Below are positions 48,563 through 63,633 of a DNA stretch of 64,000 nucleotides, piece after piece. Location: contig JACVTC010000110.1 of the NCBI GenBank assembly GCA_016946835.1, positions 468,501 to 532,500 on the forward strand. The letters are read 5' to 3'. The DNA is from Neocallimastix lanati (nom. inval.). Lineage: Eukaryota; Neocallimastigomycota; Neocallimastigomycetes; Neocallimastigales; Neocallimastigaceae. The number at the start of each line of letters is the position of its first letter. Position 1 is the first letter of the stretch. The translations under genes and the position numbers were made by a program. The notes below the pieces were generated by a model that saw only the letters and a list, made by a program, of their open reading frames with translations, ran no database searches and was not told the origin of the DNA.

Positions 48563-48709
<147 letters not shown>

Positions 48710-49948
48710 TGATTATTTTTTTTATTTCTGAAAACTCTATCATAACTATAAATATAAAGATATTTCATAACCTATTTTATATATTATATAACATTTTATT
48801 TTAATTATATTATGATTCAGAATTTAAATATATTCTTTTTTTATATATAATATTTGAATTAAACATAAATATAATAAAAGCATTACCTATCAATATTTTT
48901 TTAATGATATTAATAATTAATAATTAATATATGTGATAACTAAAATATACTTTATTATACAGAGTACATTCATAATTACAACTTTATTTATTATAAAATT
49001 ATTTTATTAATAATAATAAAATAACTTTATAATAATAAGTAAAGGCAACAATAATAAAAAAAAGTATACGTTAATAATTTTATTCAACAAGTAATAATAA
49101 AATGCGTAATGCCAACTTTATACTTTAAAATGTTTTATATAAAATCATTTATCTATAAATAACAAATAAGAATAAGAATAAATCTATTCTAATCTATATA
49201 ATCTATTATCTATTATATTTTTTTATTTATATATTTCTTGATAATTTTACAATTTAAATAAAACAAAATTTTTGAATCTATTTAAATTATGATTTAAATA
49301 TTTAATTACAAAAAATTTCAATAAATTGATGTTACACGAAAATAATCTAATTTAAAATAAATCAAAATAAATATAGTTATTTTAATTGGTTATATCGAAA
49401 TACTATTTATATTGAAATAAAGTTATTGATCTTAATTTCTAAATATATATTATAAATATTAAAACAAAATTAATTATGTATTATTTAATTAATATAATAT
49501 AACACAAAAAATTAATCTAAAAAACCATAATTTAAAATATTTATAATTGATAATTTCAAAATAAGGTTAGTTTTGAAATAAAGTTATGACCTATCAATTA
49601 ATATATTGAAGATTATCTTATTTATTTATTTATTTATTATTATTTATAGTTTTCAGTATGATAAAGAATTAAGAGTTTTAAAATAAAAAAAAAAAAAATA
49701 AAAAATAGAAAAAATTAATATTTAATTAAGGTCTCTAATAATAATTATAAAAAAAGACAATAATTTAATATAAATATAAATGATAACCTCAAATAAATAT
49801 GAAGGATAACCTCAAAATTAAAATAATATAAAATAATTATAATAATAAGAATTAAAAAAAATTTTTATATACTTATTTATTATAATTTAAATATTAAAAA
49901 ATAAAAAAAAAAAAGTTTCTATTTTCTATTTTCTATTGTATTACATCT

Positions 49949-49991
<43 letters not shown>

Positions 49992-51977
49992 AAAAGAAAA
50001 GAAAAGAAAAAAGAAAAAGAAAACCAATATGTTTTCTTATTAATAATATATCCTTTTATGGAAAATTAAGATATTTAATTCTAAAAAAAGTTTTTTTAAG
50101 ATATACCAAGATATAATTTCAAAAATTATGAAAATTGATAAATTAAAAATTTTATTAAAATTCATTCATTTATAGAAAATCAAATATTTAAATTAATTTA
50201 TTATATATAATTGATTAATTTTTTTTTAAAATTATTTTTCCATAAATTTTTATTTTTTTTGACAGTTTATAATGTACCAATAATTAATGATTGTAATATA
50301 AACGAATATATGTATGAGTATATTCATATATTTAATAATTATTAAATATTAAATTTATATATTATTAACTATAATATTATTTATATATTATTAACTATTA
50401 TTTATATTTATATATTATATTATATTCTTATTGTATATAAACTTTAAGATAAATATAACTTAAATATTCTTATTTATCTTAAAGTTTATATTAAATATGT
50501 ATCATTATATTATATATTATAATATAATAATTATAATTACTTATTTTATTATAATTAAATATATATTTTTGATATTATTTATTATATAAATCATTATATT
50601 ATATTCATATTTATTATTACTTTATATTTATTTATATGATTAAACTATAATTTATATATGTAAATAATCCAGTTAATAACCATCCTTCACATAAATTATT
50701 ATACAAAGGTGGATTTGATTATTTTCTAGGATAGAACATATTAATATTAATTAAAAGATAATTATACTAGTAAAAATTAATAGCACATAAAAAGTCCTGC
50801 TTATCAATTACCTTTATCTAAATAATTACTCCATGATAAAATGTCATAATAAAAGTTATAAGTGAATAATTAAAAAAAATTCTTTTAATTATAGTTTTAA
50901 TTTTTATGTAATCATCAATAAATATATTTATTTATAATATTTATTATAAACTATTTTTTTTTTATTATTATTATCATTACTATTGTATATTAATATTAAT
51001 CTTTTATTTTAATATTTTTATCTATTTAGATTATATCCTCCTTTATCTTAACTGTTAATATTAAAATATGATCATAATTGTATTTATTATTCTATTTATA
51101 ATGTAATTTTATATAATTTATTGTATTTATTATTGTATGTAAATCATTATATTTAATTTTTTATCTAATTCATATTAAGGAAGTCTTTTTCAAACTATAT
51201 AGATAATTTATAATTCTTATATATTAAATAATAAATTTAATAAAAGAAAATGCATATTTTTATATTATAAATAATCATATCATTTAAATCATTATTTAAC
51301 AGTATATATAAATAATAAAAAATATATATACATTTTATGTATGCTAAACATATATCACATATCTTTATATTATAAAAAATTTTTAAATACTTTTTAACTG
51401 TACAATTAAATAATAAATATATATATATATATATACTTATATATGTTAAAAAAATACCTTTTTTTTTTTTTAAAAAAAAAAATATATTGATAATTGAAAT
51501 TAGCATTATATATATTAATATGATATATGTAAATATACAGCATTGTACATTATATCTATAATAATAGTATTAATAATAATTAAAAAAATATTTTAATTTA
51601 ATAATGATAATATAAATAACATAATGATAATAATATTAATAAAAATAGTAACATAAATAATAATATAATAATTTAATAATAATTATTTGATAATTATAAA
51701 AAATAATAATAATTTGATAATAATAAAAAATAATAATAACATAATAGCAATATAATAATAAATGATAATAATATATGAAGAAATAGAAATAAAAATGATA
51801 TTAAGAGAAAAAAAATAAAATAAAATAATAAATAAAAAAATAAAACCATCCAAAAAAAGTTGTATATATCAAAAGCTTAATAGACAAAATTTTATTTATT
51901 ATATTAATCTAAGAATAATTAATATTTAAAATCAAAAGGGTTTGGACTATTTTACCCATTCAAAACTCTTCTTTAAT
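48710..51977. other. AT-rich intergenic DNA, no gene recognised
   Basis: About 3.3 kb without a credible coding frame. Landmarks: a poly-A run (about 49952-49989) followed by GAAAAGAAAAGAAAAG, a perfect 20-bp inverted repeat (TATAAACTTTAAGATAAATA at 50436-50455 against 50471-50490), and several (AAT)n stretches at 51600-51780. Confidence 0.6.
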
Positions 51978-52342
51978 GGGTGTGGGGCATTTCGCCAAAT
52001 TGCATTTCGCCAGATTGCATTTCGCCAATTTTTTTGAAAGCATGTGGCGTATTAAAAAAATGTGGCATTTCGCCAAATTGCAATTCGCCAAGTTGCATTT
52101 CGCCAAATTGAAAATTATTAAATAAATAAATAAATCAATAAATAAAATTAAATATTATTAATATCGCATAAAAACAATTTTAAAAAAAATATATTTTGAA
52201 TTAATATTTATTTATTTATTCATTTATTTATATCAATACTCTACTTGTCGAAATGCAACCTGGCGAAATGCAACTTGGGAAATGTAACATTTTAATACTA
52301 CGCCACTTGTCGAAATGCAACCTGGCGAAATGCAACTCTCCC
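51978..52342. mobile_element. Mutator-type MITE, copy 2 (365 bp)
   Basis: Same family as 41080-41413, and very similar along its whole length including the AT core with TTAATATCGCATAAAA. The left end GGGTGTGGGGCATTTCGCC carries about six GCATTTCGCCA modules against three in copy 1; this accounts for its greater length. The right end is GGCGAAATGCAACTCTCCC. I find no target duplication (TTCTTTAAT against CCGAAATAT), so one flank may be rearranged. Confidence 0.8.
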
Positions 52343-52825
52343 CCGAAATATGTTACATTTAATTTAATTCCTTAACCCTTTCCGTTAATATTTATATTTA
52401 TGATTTTATTCAAATTTTTTTTATTTACCAGTAATAAATAAATAAATAAATAAATAAATAAAATAAAATAAATAAATAAAAACTCAAAAGCTCCTAGCAA
52501 AAATTATTATATTAAAAAAAAAATGTTAAGAAGCTAATTAGAGATTTTCACTTAAAAGAATCAATAATAAGTTTATTTATTTAGTTATTAATGCATTTAT
52601 AAATTCCTTAAATTTATCCATTAAAATTTTGGTTATTTATAATTAATAAATATTGTAATATCAAAATATTTATCATTTATTACCAACTGATAAATTTAAT
52701 AGTTTATGATAAATCTTGGTAATGGTTAATAATTATTAAATAGAACGTTCCAATAAATATATAAATTCTATGAATAACAACAAACAAAAAAATTGCTAAT
52801 TGCTAAATATATATATTTTTTACAA
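52343..52825. other. AT-rich spacer between MITE copy 2 and the orphan array
   Basis: Contains an AAAT-type run at about 52433-52485 and otherwise featureless AT DNA. Confidence 0.6.
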
Positions 52826-52900
52826 GATGCACCTTGCGAAATGCACCTTTGTGAAATGCACCTTTGTGAAATGTACCTTTGCAAAATGCATCTTTGTGAT
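52826..52900. repeat. Orphan 15-bp tandem array GAAATGCACCTTTGT
   Basis: Five units of GAAATGCACCTTTGT with small changes. This is the right-end module of the Mutator-type family (compare GTGAAATGCACACCT at the MULE-A right end), here without a visible partner end. As 15 is a multiple of three it reads openly as repeated KCTFV peptides, but I do not regard it as a gene. Confidence 0.75.
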
Positions 52901-54938
52901 AATGCAATTTTCCAAAAAAAAAAAAAAAAAATTATATGAAATTTTTCGAAATGAAATTTTTCGATTTGCCATTCCCTGGTTTTTGTTTTATTTGAATAAT
53001 CAGGTGATCTATTATTGATAATTATTAAATGTGTTATATTATTTTATTATTTATTAAAGTTTTAAATTTTATATGAAATTTATTTATATATGTTAAAATT
53101 CTGATATATGTATGTTAAAATTTTTATATAAATATATAAACATTTTTATTATTGTTTACATTAAATATTTAATTATTTAATTATTATTATTATAATGTAC
53201 AATATTTACATTAATTGTTACATATAATATTTTAATTATTTTTTGTTTATTATTAATTATATAATATTAAAACAAGGTTTTTATATAAATATGTAAACAT
53301 TTTTTTTTATTGTTTACATTAAGTATTTAATTTATTATTAGCACGTACAATATTTACATTGTTACATATATTAAAACTAGGTTTTTAATATTTATTTTTT
53401 ATATTTAAATTATTAATAAATAAATGCAAACTTAATACCTTTTATAGTATAATTAAAAAAGATTAAAGATCAAACTTATTTATATATATAAAAGAAATAG
53501 TATTACTAAATTAGTTTGACTTTTTATATAGCTTAAATTAATACGAATATATATTTAAATGTATTAAATCAATATCATAAATTTAATTTTTAAATGAGTT
53601 ATTTTAATTATAATATATTAATAAATTAGAAAAAAAATTAAGTAAATTTAATTTTACTTTTTTTAGCAAGTGTCAAAAAGCTTAACTTTTAATAAATTTA
53701 AAATAAGCTAATTTTTTTTTTTTTTTTTTTTTTTAAAATGAAGTATTCTGATTGATGAAAAAATTTTTTCTATTATTAAATGATTTGAAATTAGCAGCGG
53801 TCAAAATGCTCTTGGAATAATGCTAATGCTAAAGGTAAAATAATTATAATAATAAAAATAATAATATTATTATTATAATTATAAAAAAATATATATATAT
53901 ACTTTTTATAGTCTTGTAATAATATTTTTTATATTAAATAAAAGGAAAATTTCTTATATGAATAATTAAGAATATAATAATTAATTATTTAATATTGATT
54001 ATTGGAAAAAAGGGTGTTTTTTTTTTTTTTTTTTTATTTTTTTTTATGAAAAATTATATAAATAATAGAAATAAGAGTCAAATTATCATTTTTTAAAAAT
54101 GTTATAATATTACAAATAAATAAAAAATCAATAAATAAAAAAAAAGGAATAAAAGATAAATATACTTTTGATTTATTTTATTATAATAATAATAAATTTA
54201 ATATTTATATATATATATTTTGTTTTTAACTATTTATTTTTATGATATTTAAAATAGATAATATAAAATATATCTGTTATTTTTTTTTATAAAAGAAGAA
54301 AAAATAAAATACATGTCAAAATTTTTATTACTAATATCTTTTTATTTATTTATTTATTTTAGTACAGTTAATCATTAAAAATATATATATAATTATATAA
54401 TTAAAAATATATATTTAAAATTTTTATATATATTTTAATAATAATATTATATATGTTTTATGTTTTATTTTTTATATTTATTTATTTTAGTCATTTTTTT
54501 ATTTTTAATAATGACGATATATCTATTATTAAATATATATATTATTAATCCTTTTTTTTTTTTTTTTTAAAAATTTTTATAATTAAATATTTATTATCTT
54601 ACATAAAAAATTAATTAAATGTATAAATGTAATAAATTATTAAGCAAATAATAATTAGATACATAATACAAATGAATAAATGGATGATACATCTTTAATT
54701 GAAAAAATATTTTATTTAAATTAAAGTTGTATCATTCCATTTATTATAAATAATATATATATATAATATATATATTTATTTTTAAATAAAATAAAATTTA
54801 TATATCTATTTAATTTAAATATAATTTTTTTTTGGCAAAAATTGATGTAACACATAAAAATGTAATTTAAATTTTAACAAATGAAAATTAGTTATCTTAA
54901 AATAAGGTTCACTTCGAAATAAAATTTTGATCTTTTTA

Positions 54939-54983
<45 letters not shown>

Positions 54984-55136
54984 CTTTTTTCTTTCAATTT
55001 CCATTACTAAAAGAATTAAGGGTTCAATTTTTAAATAATAGAAAAAAGATAATATTTTTTCTTATATTTACATTCAAATATTATTCTTTAAATGAAATAT
55101 ATAAAATTTAAGATAGAATAATATTTATAGCCATGT
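52901..55136. other. AT-rich intergenic DNA, no gene recognised
   Basis: Nothing coding. Landmarks are long T runs (53710-53734, 54018-54037, 54943-54977) and two similar stretches around 53110-53200 and 53270-53370 (TATAAATATRTAAACATTTTT then TTTACATT), an old short duplication. Confidence 0.6.
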
Positions 55137-55710
55137 GTATAATTTTATAATTGAATAGTAAAAGGAAAAATATATAAAAAATGTATTTCATAATAATTAT
55201 TAAATAGAGATAAATTGGTATATTATATAATGGATAATGGATAAATAAAATATATAATTATATAATTGAATAGTAAAAGGAAAAATATATAATAAAATAT
55301 ATTTTATAATAAATATTAAATAGAGATAAATTGGTATATTATATAATGGATAATGGATATATATAATATATAATTTTATAATTGAATAGTAAAGGAAAAA
55401 TATATAAAAAATATATTTTATAATATTAAATAGAGATAAATTGGTATATTATATAATGAATAATGGATATATAAAATATATAATTTTATAATTGAATAGT
55501 AAAAGGAAAAATATATAAAAAATACATTTTATAATAAATATTAAATTGGTATATTATATAATGAATAATGGATATATAAAATATATTATTTTATAATTGA
55601 ATAGTAAAAGGAAAAATATATAAAAAATACATTTTATAATAAATATTAAATTGGTATATTATATAATGAATAATGGATATATAAAATATATAATTTATAA
55701 TTATTAATTA
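55137..55710. repeat. ~115-bp tandem repeat, about 5 copies
   Basis: Units start ATAATTTTATAATTGAATAG and include TAAAAGGAAAAATATATAAA and AATTGGTATATTATATAATG, then GATAATGGATATATAAAATA. Later units lack an AATAGAGATA segment. A minisatellite without coding potential. Confidence 0.85.
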
Positions 55711-57114
55711 TAACAATATTAATTATATATAATGAATAGTAATAATTAATATATTAAGAAGTCAAATTTATTATAATCAAGTATGATAGAATTTTAATAT
55801 ATTTAAAATATTAAAATTTAAAATATTATTATTAGGAAATTATTACATAATTATTTGTTATGTATACTTTAAAAATTTATTTTTATTTGAAATTTTGATG
55901 ATGTATATAAAAATATAATTAAAAAACCTTCCATAAAAGGAACAAATTATTAATATTGATTTTTATAATTAAAAAAAAAAAAAAAAAAGGATATGGAAAA
56001 ACCTTTTTATAAAGTTTCAATTAAATTTCCAATTATAATATTATAAATATATATATATATATATATAAAACTAATATCTATATTTTTTTTATATGACTTT
56101 TGTTCTATAAAAAGACTGCATTAATTCAATAAAGTATTATAAAATATTATATTTAAATATATATATATATATATATAAATAAAACTAATATATATATTTT
56201 TTTTTATATGACTTTTGTTCTATAAAAAGACTGCATTAATTCAATAAAGTATTATAAAATATTATATTTAAATATATATACATATATAAATAAAACTAAT
56301 ATCTATATTTTTTTTTATAGTAAAGCAATTTTAAAGGTTATAATGCTTCTTTCAATACAAAATAATTATATTATTTCCTAATATATAATATAAATATAAT
56401 ACAATATATGCATGAATAATTGCTCTTTATCTTTTTTTTTTTTTTTTTTTTCTGAAATATAAGAATATATGAAAGTACTTTTAATTATAAAGTATAATAT
56501 ATAAGATACTTCTTTTTTTATTAAACATAATATAATAATGCATAAATGCATAAATAAATAAATAAATAATGCATATGCTAAATAAACAAATAAATGAATA
56601 AATTCAGTGTAATAAATTAGTAAATTATTTTTGATATAATTTTAATTCAAAAAAGGAATATGCAGAATATGAATATACTTTTTAATTTATTCATCATTCT
56701 ATTTTAGTCTTTTAGATATAGTTATCGATTTGACCTTTTTGCTTAAGTGTGAATTTTTTTTCTATGCAAAAAAAAAATATAAAAAGATGAATTTTTCTCT
56801 CTTTTAGAAAAGCAGTTTTCATATATTGAAATATAAATCAATATAAATATTACTTATTCAGGTAATTTATATTTATACCTTTTTTTATTCTTTACTTATA
56901 TATTTTGATGAATTTATTAAAATTAATTTATAAGGATATTAAAATATTAATTTTTTTTATTATATAATTTTAAAATTTAGAGTCTTTATAGAAAATCCTG
57001 AAGGAAATTTGTACCTACTAATTTAGTTACTTACTGCAAAAAGTATTCTTTTATTCTTTATTCTTGCTTTTTTAGCTTTTTCTTATAATTTGAATCACTT
57101 CTCTTTAAAAGATA
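55711..57114. repeat. AT-rich DNA with a ~112-bp tandem duplication
   Basis: From 56066 to about 56312 a unit containing TATGACTTTTGTTCTATAAA, AAGACTGCATTAATTCAATA and AAGTATTATAAAATATTATA occurs twice plus a partial third copy. The rest is AT-rich spacer. A modestly richer patch at 56990-57110 (CCTGAAGGAAATTTGTACC) might be upstream sequence of the small candidate gene next to it. Confidence 0.6.
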
Positions 57115-57373
57115 ATGGAAAACGATTTATTAACTAGAGTCGACTTATTTATTAGCCAAGTTAGTTTTATATATATATATATATTTAGTTAAATAATTGT
57201 TCCATTTTCATTTTCATATTTTATTAATATTAATTTTATTAATACTAATATTTATATATATATATATAATTATTTTTTTATTATAGGTGAGAACTTGCCT
57301 TAATGATATGAGGAAATATAGTAGATCTCTTTTTTTCAAATATATTAGATACAGATTAAATATCAATATGTAA
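57115..57373 (+). CDS. Candidate small spliced gene (43 aa), hypothetical
   Basis: A weak candidate. ATG at 57115 opens MENDLLTRVDLFISQ (57115-57159). A possible intron follows with GTTAGT...TTATTATAG (57160-57286). A second exon reads VRTCLNDMRKYSRS and onward to TAA at 57371-57373, in phase. The exons are less AT-rich than their surroundings and the intron is almost pure AT, which is what host exons look like at 62616-63633. No family is recognised. It could also be one end of a longer gene, or chance. Confidence 0.22.
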
Positions 57374-57884
57374 TAAATTAATTTAATAATAGAAAAATAC
57401 TCTTTTGTATTTATTTTATTATTAGAAAAACTAAATAAATTTGATATTTATTTATTTAAATGTTGAAATATTATTATTTATATTTCAAGCATGTAATGTC
57501 TTATTTTTTTAAAAATGTCTAAGAATAATTACTATTATTACTATTATTTTTTTAAATGTTTATACTTTTAAAAAAATATATATAAAATATATTTATTAAA
57601 TGTTTATATTTTTAAAAAAATATATAAAATAAATTAATTATTAAGATTATAATTTTATAAAAATAAAATAAAAATAAATAATATATTAAAATTTAATTTA
57701 TCAAAATAAAAAGTTTAATTTATATTATATTTTGACATTTTGTGTGAATTTAAAATATGAAAATTTTTTTTTACCTTTTTTTATATTATATTATAAAGTT
57801 AAATTTGATACCAAGTACAAAATATAGAAAAATTAAAATAGTAAAAATAAAGTTTATTAAATAAAAAATGTGTACCATTATTTA

Positions 57885-57952
<68 letters not shown>

Positions 57953-58579
57953 CTATTTAACTATCTAATTAACTAAATAAACAAAAAAACAAATATATAA
58001 ATAATATTTGTATATAAAATTTATATTTATAAAAATTAAGTTTAAAAAAACAATTCGATATAAATAATAGTATATATAATATAAAAAACATTTTATATGT
58101 TCGTTTTATCTCTTTTAGGGAGAAGTTTTATTAATTATTTAAGTTTTTATTAATATAATTTATTTCATTTATTTATTTATAATTTAAATTTAATAATATT
58201 AATATTAACAATATGAAATCATAGATCTTAATATTTAGATACAAAAAACTACTTCTAGTTTTTAATATAATAATAATAATTATTGAAAATGGCAAAAACA
58301 TTGTTGTAAAGAATAAATATAAAGAAAAAGTATTTTTTATGTAATCTCTTTAATTATAAGCTATTTTAAAATAATAAGAATTAATTATTTAGTTTAAAAG
58401 TATAACATACATAATAAAAGATTTTGATAAATAACTCACGGTTCGAATATCACTTGCTGGAAGAAGATTTATTTATGATTTATGCTTATTTAGTTATAAT
58501 TTTATTTTTTTATTATTAATTAAAAAGTAATTATAATTTATTCGGTACATGTATTTAATTATTATTTAATTTTTTTTTT
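57374..58579. repeat. AT-rich DNA with (AAAT)n
   Basis: Includes a tandem pair near 57555-57630 (AATGTTTATA..TTTTAAAAAAATATATA) and an AAATAAAT run at about 57885-57952. No gene seen. Confidence 0.6.
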
Positions 58580-59075
58580 AACGATCGTAGCAGGATTTCT
58601 CCGCAGCTGCACATCCTATTGACACACAATGGTATATTACTGGAGCCCTTATCTAACTTCCTACTTATTATTTAATTGAAAGTATAAAAGAAATTATTTA
58701 ATAAATGGCATAAAACTTTTCAAAGAATAATTATAAAGAATTATTCTTATTTTTATATTCTTAATTTATAATAAACTATTTAATTAATTTTTATGATAAA
58801 AAAAAAAAAAAACATAGACTTGCACATAATGGGTACCCATCTCCAATATGGTGATGAGTTATTGGCATACTGTAACAGCTTTGCAGCTCTCAATCGTCGT
58901 TACACACTGCCCGGAGATGCATTCCTAACGTTCCTACATATATCTCTATTGACCACAAGCATCAGAACGGAATCATTAACTCCTTCCTAGTGGGTGTAAT
59001 CATTGGCGATTGGAAATATTACAACCATCAAGGTCTATGCTTCAATTCAAAGTGTTGTATCAGGGTTGGGTGAAA
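58580..59075. other. GC-richer island of unknown nature
   Basis: Two balanced-composition blocks (58580-58670 and 58815-59075) stand out sharply from the AT background and are split by AT DNA with a TATAAAAG box near 58683. The second block has a 65-codon plus-strand frame (58793-58990; GTHLQYGDELLAYC, NRRYTLPGDAFLTFL). Another plus frame reads HQNGIINSFLVGVIIGDWKY (about 58960-59010). I recognise no family in any frame. It may be a decayed host gene, a gene fragment captured by a transposon, or LTR sequence like the GC-richer leaders elsewhere in this window. It lies ~270 bp before a Mutator-type element end. Confidence 0.35.
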
Positions 59076-59347
59076 TAATCATTTGAGGATTAAGTATTTA
59101 AAGTATTTAATACAAAAGTATAAAATAAAATATTTATTAAAATAAGATATTAAAAATAAAATATTAAAATATTAATAAATATAAGAAATTTATTATAAAT
59201 AATAAAATATAAAACATAAAATAGTAATTATTAAAAATATAATAAAATAAATATCATTATAAAAAAATATTCATAAATTATTTAATTTTATGTTCTTGTA
59301 TAATTTTATATTAAATCACGTTTAATTTATATCACGTACTTTCAAAT

Positions 59348-60624
59348 GAGGGTGGTGCGTTTCGGAATGTGGCTTTAAATATTTTTACATAAATTTTCAT
59401 TTCGGAATGTGGCTTATATTATTTTTTATAAATTTTTATTTATGAATATAATATTAAAAACATTAAAATAAAATGGCACATATAATTTCTTTGAAAAAAT
59501 AATTATTAAAAATATTTAAAATGTGATATATTTCAAAAGAAATGATGATTTACATTCGCCATATTTTGAAAGTTTTTATTTATTTATTAATTTATCATTT
59601 ATTTATTTAATAATAATATTTAATAATATTTTTTTTATACTATTTTTTAACTATAAAGTTTGTTTATTATATGGAAATATAATAATTTACATTAATTTAA
59701 AATACTGTAAAAATTATTTTTGTATTATCTTTTTTTAATTTTGAAAAATTATATTTAAATTTTCGATCTATAATTATTTGCTCTTTTCCTCGATTTGTTT
59801 CACTTATATCAAATTTTAGATTTCCCTCCATCAAAATTTTTAATATAAATATTAATAAATATGAAATATTTATTTTTTATTTTTTATTTAATATGTATTT
59901 TCAATTTTTTTAAAAATTACAGTTATAAATATAAATAAATATGAAAATATTTTATTTTATTTCAAGAAAATTACTAAAAAAATATTTATCTTTTTTTTTT
60001 TTTTATTTTATTTTTTCATTATAAAATAAAATATTTATTTAATTATTATTTATTTATATAATAAAAAATTACAGTTATAAATATAAGTAAATATGAAAAT
60101 ATTTTATTTTATTTCAAGAAAATTACTAATAAAATATTTTATTTCAAGAAAATTACTAAAAAAATATTTATCTTTTCTTTTTTTTATTTTATTTTTTTAT
60201 TATAAAATAAAATATTTATTTAATTATTATTTATTTATTTATTTATTTATATAATAAAAAATTACAGCTATAAATATAAATAAAAATGAAAATATTTTAT
60301 TTTATTTTTTTTGTATTTTATTTTTTTAATCTTTTTTATTTTTTTTATTTTTTTTTTATTTTTAATTTTTTTTTATTTTTTTTATTTTTTTATTTTTTTT
60401 ATTTTTTTATTTTTTTTATTTTTTTATTTTTTTATTTTTTTTATTTTTTTATTTTTTTATTTTTTATTATCAAATATATATTAAATTAATTATTATAAAA
60501 TAAAATATTTATTTAATTATTATTTAATTATTTATTTATATAAAAAAATTTATATATAATACGCCATCTCAAAAAACATGTGGCTTATATATATTCACGT
60601 GCGGTTCCGAAACGCGCTCTCCCC
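59348..60624. mobile_element. Non-autonomous Mutator-type element (~1.28 kb)
   Basis: The left end GAGGGTGGTGCGTTTCGGA followed by ATGTGGCTTTAAATA is mirrored at the right by minus-strand GGGGAGAGCGCGTTTCGGA. Inner boxes ATGTGGCTTATAT occur at both sides (59400-59415 and around 60580-60592). The interior has no transposase. It holds three ~120-bp tandem units (about 59915-60290, with ATTACAGTTATAAATATAAA and ATTTCAAGAAAATTACTAA) and a TTTTTTATT-rich stretch (60296-60470). Short Phe-rich frames are artefacts. No clean 9-bp duplication: CTTTCAAAT on the left against GTAATTTTC on the right. Confidence 0.55.
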
Positions 60625-62615
<1,991 letters not shown>

Positions 62616-63633
62616 TTATTTAAATTTAAGATATCTTTTCCTGGCATTAATGAACCAATTATTAACCTAAAAATAAATAAAAATTTAATATAATAATGTT
62701 AGAATCAATTTTATATATATATATATATAAATATAAATATTAATTCAATATATAATTTACCTGAGCCTATTCCATTATTTTTTTTTAAGTGTAGTAGAAA
62801 TGGTGTTATTTAATATAGAAAAATAAATAAGTAAAAAAAAATATATTAAAAGAGAAAAAAATTATAATTAATTATAAAATATATTTATTCAAAATAATAT
62901 TAATAATCATAATAATTATATATATATTATTGATATTTACCAATGTTAATCCAGTAGACTGGCATAATTTATATTTTTCTTGGCTGGTTGGGTAAGGGTA
63001 GGCCTCTTTGCTTTTAAACCATCCTTTTAATATCTTTATTACTTCAGGAGGATGGTTTGGACGTCTTTTTCCTATTACATTTCCTCCTCTATTCTTTTTT
63101 TGAATTTTTCTTGGAGGAGTATTGGAAGTCGATGCAGTTGCTTGGGCTTTCATACCATCACTACATGTGGAATTCATATTGAAGGATGACTTACTTATTT
63201 CGGTGGGGTTAAAAATATTAGGATTACTAATTATATCATTTCCACTAATAAATCCAGATTCGTGTTTAACATTAGATAAACAAGGTGAATGGCAAAGATA
63301 TTGAGTGGAATTATTATTGTTACTAAATAATAGAGGGTCATATCCGTAAGTATCCGAAGTCATAGAGGGGACAGGTGGTCTATATTCTTTGGAAACGTCC
63401 ATATTACTTACAGGACCAGATTCACCACATAAATAATTGTTAAAAGAAAAAGAATTATTTCTGTTATTCCATAAATTATTATGGAATTCTTCATTATTAA
63501 ATTTATTTCTATAATAATAATTAAAAAATTGATATTTTAATAATGGATATTTTGATGTAATGAAATCGAAAAATTCCTTATAAATTTCAAATTTTGATAG
63601 TAAAGATGAAATATTATAAGTTTCATTATCCAT
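62616..63633 (-). CDS. TALE-class homeobox transcription factor, three exons
   Basis: Sequence-specific DNA-binding protein acting in the nucleus, 249 aa as I splice it. Exon 1 is 63633-62941 (231 codons from ATG), exon 2 is 62766-62761 (six bases, GCTCAG), exon 3 is 62666-62616 (ends TAA). Introns are 62940-62767 (GTAAATATC...GGAATAG) and 62760-62667 (GTAAATTAT...TTTTTAG), both in phase 0. The homeodomain fills the C-terminus, about residues 188-249: GKRRPNHPPEV in helix 1, AYPYP (the three-residue TALE loop) near 211-215, TGLTL-AQ-VNNWFINARKR in helix 3. Trp, Phe, Asn and Arg of WFINARKR are the family's invariant DNA contacts. Without the AQ exon helix 3 is two residues short against Meis-type proteins (TGLTILQVNNWFINARRR). 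The N-terminus (1-185) is Asn/Ser-rich and probably disordered. A basic stretch (PPRKIQKKNRGG) lies before the domain. Nearest fungal relatives by family would be Cup9/Tos8-like regulators; target unknown. Confidence 0.85.
62761..62766 (-). other. 6-nt microexon (GCTCAG) of the homeobox gene
   Basis: On the minus strand ...GGAATAG|GCTCAG|GTAAATT... has a perfect acceptor before and donor after six bases that encode Ala-Gln. A TAG directly precedes it in frame, so the exon cannot extend leftwards. Inclusion restores the normal length of homeodomain helix 3. Confidence 0.7.

Noticed and set aside
60286-60489. Frame coding mostly Phe, Tyr and Ile
   Set aside because: Poly-T tract with periodic ATT inside a non-autonomous element.
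62872-62940. Homeobox frame continued past TGLTL as VNINNIYIIIM...
   Set aside because: This reads into intron 1; the true helix 3 (VNNWFINARKR) is in a separate exon at 62616-62666.
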